From DATDRS01 sp035291605 (GTDB lineage Bacteria > Chloroflexota > Anaerolineae > Anaerolineales > UBA6663), in assembly GCA_035291605.1 (NCBI GenBank), contig DATDRS010000347.1, positions 1 through 22,790 of the forward strand: 22,790 bases of DNA, read 5' to 3'. Shown here piece after piece: positions 1 through 7,700 of this stretch. Within the stretch, counting starts at the first letter, position 1; every line of letters starts with the position of its first letter. The notes under the pieces are model-generated. The model worked only from the letters and a program-made list of their open reading frames with translations. It had not been told where the DNA came from and ran no database searches. A program made the position numbers and the translations under genes.

Positions 1-177
1 GGCCGCGCTGGAGTCCACCGTCCCGCGGATCAGGCGGTAGGCCAGCAGGGCCTCGCGCGCCTCGGCGTCGGTCAGAGGGTGAGCGTTGAGCTGGTACAGC
101 CGCAAGGCCAGCGCCAGCGCGAAAAAGGCGAGATAGAGGGAGCGTTCAACTGTTAACAAGGAGCGTTGACTAGTCAT
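1..177 (-). CDS. GT39-like membrane protein, N-terminus only (cut by window edge)
   Basis: Only the first 59 codons are present; the frame is open to the left edge. The start is an ATG five bases after the stop of the YYY gene, with AAGG overlapping that stop as a short-spaced ribosome site. Residues about 13-28 form a hydrophobic first membrane segment (LYLAFFALALALRLYQL), followed by an acidic loop motif, HPLTDAEARE. That arrangement (membrane helix, then a D/E pair in the first outside loop) is how PMT/ArnT-like GT-C glycosyltransferases begin; the acidic residues there serve catalysis in characterised members. In Chloroflexi and Archaea, YYY proteins (TIGR03662) often have a TIGR03663-family membrane protein as neighbour; this could be one, but 59 residues are too few to tell. 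Family membership is an inference; that a gene starts here is fairly certain. Confidence 0.7.
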   Translation of the reverse strand, partial: MTSQRSLLTVERSLYLAFFALALALRLYQLNAHPLTDAEAREALLAYRLIRGTVDSSAA

Positions 178-182
178 GTGCC

Positions 183-2936
183 TTATTCAGGACGGCTATC
201 CAGTCGCCGGTAAACCGTCACATCCCCGTTTTGGAATACCACCCGCATGTGACGATCAAACTTAGCCTGTTCGAGTCTTTTGCCGGTCTGGAGGTCCTGA
301 TACTTGGATTGCTCCAGCGAACTGACGACGACGTACTCGATGTCGTAAGCGTCGAGAATAGCCTGCGCGGCGGCCCAATCGCGCGTCTGATACAGGTCTC
401 GGATCTTGCCCTCGCGCTCGGCGGCCTTTTCGAAATATTGGCCGCGCCACTGGCCCTCGTGCCCCGGCCAGCCCATCACCGTCGGCAAACCGGTCGCCAT
501 CGCCATGCGCGAGAAGCGCCCCTCGATCCAGTATTGTCCGCCAATGCCCTCGGCGATCACCGGCGCGCCGGGCGCGTTCTGCTGGAGCCATTGGATCGCC
601 GCCCAGTCGGAGGGGTAATCGCGCTCGAAGTACGCCATGCCGTTCAGCGTCGGCGGGTTGCCGAAGTGGTCGGTCTTGCTGTACAGCCCGGCCAGGGTAT
701 AGACCAGCCCGCCGAGGATGGCGAGGCCCATCACTGCACCGGCGATCCATTGCAGGAGCCGCCCGGCGTACTGGAAGAGGTACCACAGCCCGAACGCCGA
801 GGCGAGTCCCCACAGCACCCAGACCTGGAAGTAAAACTTGAAGAGCGTGTTCATACGCGTGCCGAAGTTGTCGCGCAGGTAGACGTATTCCGGGCCGAGC
901 AGGAGCAGCGCGCCGGTCAGCGTCATGACCAGCGACATGAGCAGGGCGGGCGAGCGCAGTTGCGGCAGGCTCTCTCCCGCATCTCCTTCCCCCGCTTGCG
1001 CGCCACTGCGCTTCGCTTCAGGGGCTAGAGTCCCTCTGGGAGAGGGGGGTTCTCCCGCCAAAGAAGAGGTCGCGCAGCGCAACACGCCGACGACAAGCCC
1101 GGCGATCAGGCCGACCAACGCCGCCGGGAAGAGCGTGGCGAGGCTGTCCACCAGCCGGCGCTGGACCAGCAGGCCCACCGCCTGATCGCGCGTCAACGGG
1201 GCCAGGGCCTGATCCACAAAGTCGAGCAGTTCAGCGTTCAGCGCGCCGCCGAGGGCGAGGGCCGCCGCCGTCAGGATCAGCAGGACGACGATCCCCCCGC
1301 CCGCCCACCACGCCGCCGGGCGATTGATCACCGCGCGGTGTCTGAAAACCAACCACCCTACCAACAGCGCCACGCCGATCAGCGTCGGGCCGAACATGAC
1401 GAAAGTCTGCTGGAAGCGCGTGGGGTAAATGAGGTTGGGCAAGAGGCCGCTGGCCTGCGATTGAAAGACAAGGAAGAAAGGCAGATAGAGGCCCACGCTC
1501 AGGACGCCCAGGATGAGGGCCACCGATCCCAGGTAACGCCAGCGGTTCACGAGGCCGTTCCACCCCCACTGCAGCCCCGACCCGACGGCGAACGCCGCCA
1601 CCGTCAGGAACCAATACATCGGGAAGTCCCACGTATTGAGGAAGGAGAGGCCGCCGAGGATGATGGCCGAGAGCAGCAGGCGATCGGGAGCAATCAGTAA
1701 TAAGTGATCAGGAATCAGTGCGCCTGCGTCGCCCGACACACGCCGCCCGTTACCTGCCACGAGCAACCATTCGAGCGCGACAGCCACCGCCAGCACCACA
1801 AACGGCAGGGCCAGCACATGCGGGTGCATGTCGCCGAGGATGAACGAGAAGGCGGGCATCTCGTCAATCGCCTCGGTCTCCACGCCGCTCAGGTTGCAGT
1901 CGTGCACCACCCGCGCGCCGCTGAACCACCACCAGAAACGCGGGTCCCAGTTGAACTTTTCGGGCGGGGGCGGCGGGGGCGCATTCACGCCCTTGATGTC
2001 CAGCCACGTCCATAGATTCACCATCCCCGCGCGGACGCCCGGCACCCCCTCAGAAGTGCTCATTGAACACCGGACGCCGCCCGCTCCAGCAGCCTCTCCG
2101 CCAAAGTCGTACCACACGGCCGGGATTTTGAGATCGGGGAACATTCCATTCGTATGCGCCATGGCGAGGACCCCATAGAAGTTCCCGGCTACGAGCACCA
2201 TCAGCGGGCCGAGGAGCGCGGGCCAGAAGGCGGAAAGGAGGAAGGATGAAGGACGAGGGATGAATTTTTCAGCCTTCGCCCGCGCGGAGCGGCCCGCCGC
2301 CTTAGCCAGGGCAATGAGATTCAATACCACCCCCAGCGCGCCGACGGCGGTGAAGGCAAAGAGCATCGCCAGCCCCAGATTGAAGGCATAGGCCGAGGGG
2401 ACGCCCGTGAGGCGCGCCAGCGAGGCCACCATCACGTAGCCGAAGTAGTAGTAGCTGATGGCGTGGCCGGAGAGCCAGGCGTCGTGCGGCGGAAAACCGG
2501 GGCTGCGGAGGATGGAGTTGATGAACATGAACTCCATCGGCTTCTCGGTCGCCACGATCTCCGGGGTATACGCCCGCGCCAGCGCCATCCCGCCGAAAGC
2601 GGCCAGGAAGAAAATCTCGACAGCGAGCGCATAAGCCCCGCGCTCCCGCAGCCAGTCGCGCAGCTCGACGAGGCCTTCGCGCTTCAGCCAGGCCAGCCCG
2701 AGGCCTCCGACGGCGACGGCCGCGGCAATCTGCCCGCCGACGTCGTTGCGCAAAAAGCCCAGCGAGCCGAGCAGCCAGAACACATAGCAGATGACGAGCA
2801 CCCCCAGCGGCCTGGCAAAGGCATACCCCCGCTCCGGCAGATGCTTGAAGAATCTAAACGCCAACGGCAGGGCGAGGAAGCCAAAGGCGGTGAGCGCGAT
2901 GTACCACCTGAGGAAGAAGATAAAGTCGAGAGGCAT
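183..2936 (-). CDS. YYY-family (DUF2298) polytopic membrane protein
   Basis: 917 residues from the ATG at 2936. The family (TIGR03662, Chlor_Arch_YYY; DUF2298) has no established biochemical function. Visible hallmarks, numbered from this ATG: EKPMEF at about 132-137, FPPHDAWLSG at about 148-157, the name-giving ISYYYFGYV at about 161-169, GDMHPH at 368-373, NTWDFP at 434-439 and NTLFKFYFQVW at 696-706. A non-membrane C-terminal part carries GLPTVMGWPGHEGQWRG at about 816-832. I see many membrane segments, a proline run in the loop near 320, and two loop insertions that look repeat-derived (about 405-420 and 621-662). The same frame can be extended to a GTG at 2987, but those 17 codons lie in an intergenic inverted repeat and precede the first membrane helix; the alignment with the paralogous half of the 1795-residue protein starts at this ATG. 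No clear ribosome site decides it. Probable role: a surface-glycan step with the downstream GT39-like gene (inferred). Confidence 0.88.
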   Translation of the reverse strand: MPLDFIFFLRWYIALTAFGFLALPLAFRFFKHLPERGYAFARPLGVLVICYVFWLLGSLGFLRNDVGGQIAAAVAVGGLGLAWLKREGLVELRDWLRERGAYALAVEIFFLAAFGGMALARAYTPEIVATEKPMEFMFINSILRSPGFPPHDAWLSGHAISYYYFGYVMVASLARLTGVPSAYAFNLGLAMLFAFTAVGALGVVLNLIALAKAAGRSARAKAEKFIPRPSSFLLSAFWPALLGPLMVLVAGNFYGVLAMAHTNGMFPDLKIPAVWYDFGGEAAGAGGVRCSMSTSEGVPGVRAGMVNLWTWLDIKGVNAPPPPPPEKFNWDPRFWWWFSGARVVHDCNLSGVETEAIDEMPAFSFILGDMHPHVLALPFVVLAVAVALEWLLVAGNGRRVSGDAGALIPDHLLLIAPDRLLLSAIILGGLSFLNTWDFPMYWFLTVAAFAVGSGLQWGWNGLVNRWRYLGSVALILGVLSVGLYLPFFLVFQSQASGLLPNLIYPTRFQQTFVMFGPTLIGVALLVGWLVFRHRAVINRPAAWWAGGGIVVLLILTAAALALGGALNAELLDFVDQALAPLTRDQAVGLLVQRRLVDSLATLFPAALVGLIAGLVVGVLRCATSSLAGEPPSPRGTLAPEAKRSGAQAGEGDAGESLPQLRSPALLMSLVMTLTGALLLLGPEYVYLRDNFGTRMNTLFKFYFQVWVLWGLASAFGLWYLFQYAGRLLQWIAGAVMGLAILGGLVYTLAGLYSKTDHFGNPPTLNGMAYFERDYPSDWAAIQWLQQNAPGAPVIAEGIGGQYWIEGRFSRMAMATGLPTVMGWPGHEGQWRGQYFEKAAEREGKIRDLYQTRDWAAAQAILDAYDIEYVVVSSLEQSKYQDLQTGKRLEQAKFDRHMRVVFQNGDVTVYRRLDSRPE
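960..1073. repeat. Repeat-like GC-rich insertion inside the YYY gene
   Basis: This stretch adds about 40 hydrophilic residues (ORF phrases such as LAGEPPSPRG and EAKRSGAQAGEG) to a protein that is otherwise membrane helices and short loops; the paralogous YYY half has nothing comparable at this place. The DNA contains a perfect hairpin CCCTCT-GGG-AGAGGG at 1032-1046 and an outer pair CTCTCCC (972-978) / GGGAGAG (1038-1044). A shorter piece with related wording occurs in the 1795-residue gene at 9267-9332. I read it as a dispersed palindromic repeat that entered a loop in frame. Confidence 0.55.
1682..1728. repeat. AT-rich quasi-tandem repeat inside the YYY gene
   Basis: The plus strand reads ATCAGTAATAAGTGATCAGG followed by AATCAGTG, that is repeated variants of ATCAGTAAT/GATCAG. 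It is markedly AT-richer than its surroundings and encodes the loop GALIPDHLLLIAPDR. This resembles the short-period CAGTAATCAG-type repeats commonly found between genes, here carried in frame. Small size makes the call tentative. Confidence 0.4.
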
Positions 2937-2946
2937 GAAGGAGTGT

Positions 2947-2995
2947 CGTGAGGCGTGATCGGCGATCTGAGGGTTCTGACGCCTCACGCCTCACG
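2947..2995. repeat. REP-like inverted repeat between carboxypeptidase and YYY genes
   Basis: A perfect 12-bp inverted repeat, CGTGAGGCGTGA at 2947-2958 and TCACGCCTCACG at 2984-2995, with a 25-base loop, fills most of the 70-bp gap between the carboxypeptidase stop (3007) and the YYY start (2936). GCCTCAC is repeated in tandem on the right arm. In the mRNA it would form a strong stem but no U-run follows, so it does not look like an intrinsic terminator; a REP-type element or mRNA-stability hairpin is more likely. Confidence 0.6.
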
Positions 2996-3006
2996 GATCA
3001 CGTTCG

Positions 3007-4716
3007 CTATTCGAGGCGGATTATCTTTATCATCTTCCCTGCCCGCTGGTGAACGGCGGTGATCGTCACGCTGCTCCCCTGCGGCGCGCGGACGACCCAC
3101 TCGACTTTCGCGCGGTCGGTGGTCGGGTCGGCTTCCCAGAAGGTGGTGTTCTTGAGCGCGCGGCCTTCCAGTTGTCCAAGTTCAGTCTTGCGCTGGCCGC
3201 CGACGAGCGCCGCGCCGTCGGGGAGCGCGATCTCGACTTCCAGCGGGCGCACCAGTTGCTTTTCTCTGGCGCGGGTCGTGATCGAGGTCGAGAGCCAGCC
3301 GGTGTTCTGGATCACGGCGCGGAGGTGGTAGGCTCCCTCGCCCAATGGCGTGACGGTCATCTCCTTAAATTCCAGCTGCGGTGAAATGAGCGCGTGGAAG
3401 ATGATGAAGTCCGCGTGCGGCGCGATCTCTTTTTCCAGCAGCTGCGGGGGCGGGTTGCGCCAGCAGTACTCGTCGTTCCAGCCGCCGAGCTCCACCTCGC
3501 CCAACTGGGGATGGTTGAAGGGATACCAGGTGACAAAGCCTTTGCCTTCCAGTTTCTCGTCGTTCCATTTCATCATCTTCAAGTCGTCTTCCACCGGATG
3601 GTCGCGATACCACTCGATGTATTGCGAGCCGGCGCCGTTCGGCTTTTTTGAGAGGTCAATCCCTGCTTCGCGCTGGGGGCTCCACAGCTCGCACGTCCAC
3701 GCATAGACCCCGAGGTGGTCATACATCCAATCGTCGAACGCCCCTTTGATCGTCTCTTTGGGGTGATACTTGAAATCGTGAAAAACCGAGACGGCCGGGT
3801 AGCCCGTGAGGCGCATGGCGTGCTTGCCGATCTCCTGAAACGTCCACAAGTCGTTGGTCGCGAAATGCTCGTCGGGATGCGTGCCGTAGGGGCGCAGATA
3901 CACGCCGCTATAGGTGTGGAAGGTGATGCCCCCGGTAATGTTGGGATGCTCCACGATGAACTGTACGACCGAGCGGACTTCCGGCTCGCTCGTGGGATAC
4001 GGCCCCGCGCCCTTTTGCTCGCTCTCGAATGCCCACTCCAGTGGAAAGTTGCGGTTGAGATCCAGCCCTTCCAGGCGCGGGGCAATTTTGACGATCACGC
4101 CGTCATAATTGCGGATCATCCCTTCGGGCAGGAGGCGATAGTACGGCCCGCCGTCATTCGAGTCATCCGGCGAGCGTGGGATCATGATGCGCGAGTCGTC
4201 CGGGTGCGCCTTCCACGGGCCGTTCGGGTCTTTAATCCGCATCGCGAGGATGCGTCCATCGCCGTCCACGTCGGACTCGTCCAGCCCATCCTGCGGCTCC
4301 GGGCGCGGGTACGGGCGGACGCTGGAGCGCACACTGCGATGCCGTTCCGGGTCGAGGAACAACTCAGCGCCGTCCGGGTTCATGCGCGGCGCGACGTACA
4401 GCGTCCGGGTATCCAGCAGGCGCGTGATCTGCGCATCCTGCCCGTAGCCGTTCAGGATTTTGTGGATCGCGTAGAGCGCGCACGACGCCGGGGAGACTTC
4501 TGTCGCATGAATGTTCGCGTCCACCCAGAAGGCGGGCTTGTCGGCGTCCGGGCCGGTCGCGGTGTTGGTCAGCGTCACACACCAGATGTCGCGGCCCTCG
4601 TAACTCTTGCCGATGGAGCTGAGTTTGCACAACGCCGGGAATTGCGCGGCGAAGTCCTGGAGAATGGCGGTGAGATCGGCGTAGCGGTAGTAAGTGTTGA
4701 AGGTAAGGGTGGGCAT
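3007..4716 (-). CDS. M14-family zinc carboxypeptidase
   Basis: 569 residues. All residues expected of a metallocarboxypeptidase are visible: the zinc pair H70 and E73 in NIHATEVS, the substrate-binding arginine R111 in APRMNPDGAE, N221-R222 in LDLNRNFP, the third zinc ligand H267 in TFHTYSGVYLRPYG, the tyrosine Y332 in DDWMYDHLGV, and the catalytic E343 in WTCELW. The enzyme should therefore be active. Compared with carboxypeptidase A, about 110 residues separate the R111 site from N221-R222; this insert includes ESDVDGDGRI (147-156), which looks like a calcium-binding loop. A C-terminal beta-rich part (about 430-569) follows. There is no signal peptide or membrane segment at the N-terminus, so as written it acts in the cytoplasm, odd for its place among surface-glycan genes. 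It starts at ATG 35 bp after the preceding stop with a weak AAGAG site. The substrate cannot be told. Confidence 0.93.
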   Translation of the reverse strand: MPTLTFNTYYRYADLTAILQDFAAQFPALCKLSSIGKSYEGRDIWCVTLTNTATGPDADKPAFWVDANIHATEVSPASCALYAIHKILNGYGQDAQITRLLDTRTLYVAPRMNPDGAELFLDPERHRSVRSSVRPYPRPEPQDGLDESDVDGDGRILAMRIKDPNGPWKAHPDDSRIMIPRSPDDSNDGGPYYRLLPEGMIRNYDGVIVKIAPRLEGLDLNRNFPLEWAFESEQKGAGPYPTSEPEVRSVVQFIVEHPNITGGITFHTYSGVYLRPYGTHPDEHFATNDLWTFQEIGKHAMRLTGYPAVSVFHDFKYHPKETIKGAFDDWMYDHLGVYAWTCELWSPQREAGIDLSKKPNGAGSQYIEWYRDHPVEDDLKMMKWNDEKLEGKGFVTWYPFNHPQLGEVELGGWNDEYCWRNPPPQLLEKEIAPHADFIIFHALISPQLEFKEMTVTPLGEGAYHLRAVIQNTGWLSTSITTRAREKQLVRPLEVEIALPDGAALVGGQRKTELGQLEGRALKNTTFWEADPTTDRAKVEWVVRAPQGSSVTITAVHQRAGKMIKIIRLE

Positions 4717-4751
4717 GGGTGTCTCTTGTGCCGCGAATTCGCAGATAAAAA

Positions 4752-7700
4752 TCAGGGTACGGCGTAAATCGTCGCCCCCGGATTCTGGTACGCCACGTTG
4801 AGCTCTCCGCGCGCCGCCAGCGCGTTGAATTTGGCGAGGCCCTCAGGCGGGTAGTATGCCCGCTCCATCGGCCCGACGACGACGTAGCGCACCTCATACT
4901 TCTGCAGGAAACTGCGAGCCTCGTCCAGGTCGGGCGTCTCGTAAAACGCGCTCGTCTCGATGCCGCGCAGGTTGATGAAATCGGTGGGGAGCGCGGCGCG
5001 CTGCTGGCGCTGATGCCAGTCCCAGCCCACCACGTCGGGCAGGCCGGTGTTCCACGCATAGCGGCTCGACATGCGGTACAGGTCAAACGTCTGCGCCTCG
5101 ACAATCACGGGCGAGCCTGCCACGTTGTCTTGCATCCAGCGGACGGCCTCGTAATCGTACTTGAGCGGGAGGAAGTAGCTCTTGTCGCAGTACCCGCTCC
5201 ACGTCAGGTAGGCCAGGCCGTCGAGCGTGAGCGGCTGCTCCTCAATGGCCAGGCTCCGGTTGCCTGGATAGGGGATCGGCATCCCGGGGATGATCTTGCA
5301 GTCCACGGCAGGGTCGGCGCTCTCGACGGCCGTGCGCGGCGGGAAGCGGTCCCGGATTTTCGCGTTCGCCGCCGACAGGGTGTAGAGCGCGGCCCCGGCC
5401 GTCAACGTCGCGAGGGCAACCGTCCAGCCAGTCTGCCAGGAGGGTTTCCACGCCGGGAGGGAGGCCCAGACCCAGGCGAGGGCGGCGCCGGCGGCCACGC
5501 TGAATAGCGTCCACACCTGCAGGTAGAACTTGAAGATCGTGTTCTGACGCCCGATGTCGCCCTTGAGCACGACGACTTCGACGAACAGCGTGATCGCCAG
5601 ACCGGTGCCCAGCAGGAAAAGCGCCACGCGCTTCTCAAGCGGCATCGTCTGCGGCGAACGCAGAAGGAGCAATCCGGCCCAGGTCATCAGCGGCACCGAG
5701 AGGATAGCCGTTTCCGCGCCCAGATACAGGAACACGCCGACGACCAGGGCGAAGACAAACAGCGCGAGGGCCAGCGTGGGGAGCCAGTCCGGCGCATCGG
5801 CCAGGACAGAGGCCGGGGTCTCGGCCAGCCAGCGCCGCGTCTCCCAGACCAGAAATGTCGCCAGCACGAACAGGAACAGGCCGTGGGCGTAGAGGTAAGC
5901 GTTGAGCGGGGTCTTCGGGCCTTCCCAGAGTTCAAATTCGGTGTATCCGCTGGCGAACCACTGGTCGTAGGGAAGGTAGAGCAGCTTCGCCAGGCCAACC
6001 AGGAGCGCGAACCGCACTCCGGCGTCGAAGAGCATGGCGCGCGTGAACCGGAAATCGTCTTTGGCCCAGTGCGCTGCCAGGACAGCCGCGGCGGCTAACG
6101 CCAGATACACCGGGTAGTCCCACGTGTTGGTCGGGCGCGTGACGCCAAAGGCCAATCCGCCCACCACCCACAGGGCCAGGGACTCCACGCGCCGGCGCTG
6201 GCGCCGGACGCTGAGGAAATAGGCCACTGCCCAAGTGAGCGCCAGCGCCGTGAACGGTAGATCGATCATGTGGGCGTGCAGGTCTGCGTAGAGGAAAGTG
6301 AAGAAGGGGAACTCGTTGATTTCGTTCCCGTGCCTTTCCTCTCCGCCTTCCCGCTTGGCCTGCTCAACTTCCTCGGAAGCGATGATGCGCGTGGCGTCCC
6401 AATACCATGACCCCAGGCCCACCGGGATGTCGGTTTCCCCGATCATCACGCGCCACGCGCCGTTAAGCGTCGCAGCGAAGTCGTTGTCGCCGAACAGTGA
6501 TTCCGCCAACGCCGTATGGTCGGCGGCGCGCTGAAAACCCTTCATGAGGAACTTCACCTGCCCCAGATTGCCGAGGACGACGATGAGGAGCGCGGCGGCG
6601 AGGCCGGCGAGGTAGGGGTTAGGTGCGTGAAGCGTGGGGACGCGCTCCGCTTCGACTGCTGATCGTGGATCGTCAACTTCCGCTCCTGAACTTCCGGCTT
6701 CCAAATTCTGACTGCTGACGACTGATTTCTGGCTACTGTCTACTGACCTCTGACGACTGACCAGGTTGTACGCCGCGCAGAACGCATTGATGCCCAGCAT
6801 GGCGAACAGCGACGGCAGGATCAGGTTATAGCCAAAAGCCGGGACGATGCCGAGCAGTTTGAGCGGGACGCCGGCGATGACGTAACCGTAATAATAGTAA
6901 TTGATATAGCCGCCCGCCAGCCACGGATCATAGGGCGGGAAGTAGACGCTTTTCAGGACGGCGTTGAAATAGGAGAAGTCCATCGGCTTCTCGCCGCCGT
7001 AGGAGGGATGCCACAAATCGGGATTGCCCAGGCGGATGAGCAGGTCAAACAGGAAGAGCGCGAGGAAGATGCCTTCCACGCTGAGGACATAGTTGCGGCG
7101 CGTGCGGAGGTACTCGCTGAACTCGTCACGGCGCTGCCAAACGATGAAGGTCGAGACAGCCACAAGCACGGCTATCCCCAGGATGATCGTCCCCCGGGTG
7201 TAGGGGAGGACCTTGAAACTGGCAAGGAACCAGGCGAACCAGGCGACGATCAGCAGGGCCACGGTCTTCGCGAGGGCATAACCGCGATCCGCCAGGCCAC
7301 CGAAGGCCGCAAACGTGAGCGGGAAAGCCGCCCAGCCCATCACCAGCAGCGTCGCCCACCACGCGATCACCCCGAGTGGTTGGTACTTGTTTAGCCAACC
7401 CTCGGCGTTGAACATCTCACGCCACGTGCCGCCCGCGCGCATCGCCTCGAGGCGATCTGGGGGGAGCATGAGCCGCGTCCGGGTTTTCGTCGCGTCGCGC
7501 GGCCCCTGATTGACGACCGTGCTCAGGTCAAACGCGTAGAGGATGGCCTGCGCCTTGACGAAGTCGAAGTCCGGGCGCTTGCGGAAGATCCACACGGGCG
7601 CGTGGTCGTACACACTGAAGGCCTCCTCAGCGGAGAGGAAGTTGTCGTTGAAGAGATCGTCGGGATTGGGAACCTGCGGCGCGCGCCCCCACGCGGCTGA

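Noticed and set aside
2937..2987. Longer YYY protein starting at GTG 2987
   Set aside because: The added 17 codons lie in an inverted repeat, and similarity to the paralog begins at ATG 2936.
2947..2995. Intrinsic terminator between the carboxypeptidase and YYY genes
   Set aside because: The stem is strong but no T-run follows it in the direction of transcription.
3715..4767. A 350-codon open frame on the plus strand, and many other long plus-strand frames
   Set aside because: They lie antisense to well-supported minus-strand genes, have arginine/histidine/glutamine-rich compositions typical of shadow frames in GC-rich DNA, and show no recognisable motifs.
6699..6761. CRISPR-like repeats
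   Set aside because: Units are 21 nt, contiguous without spacers, imperfect, and continue a reading frame.
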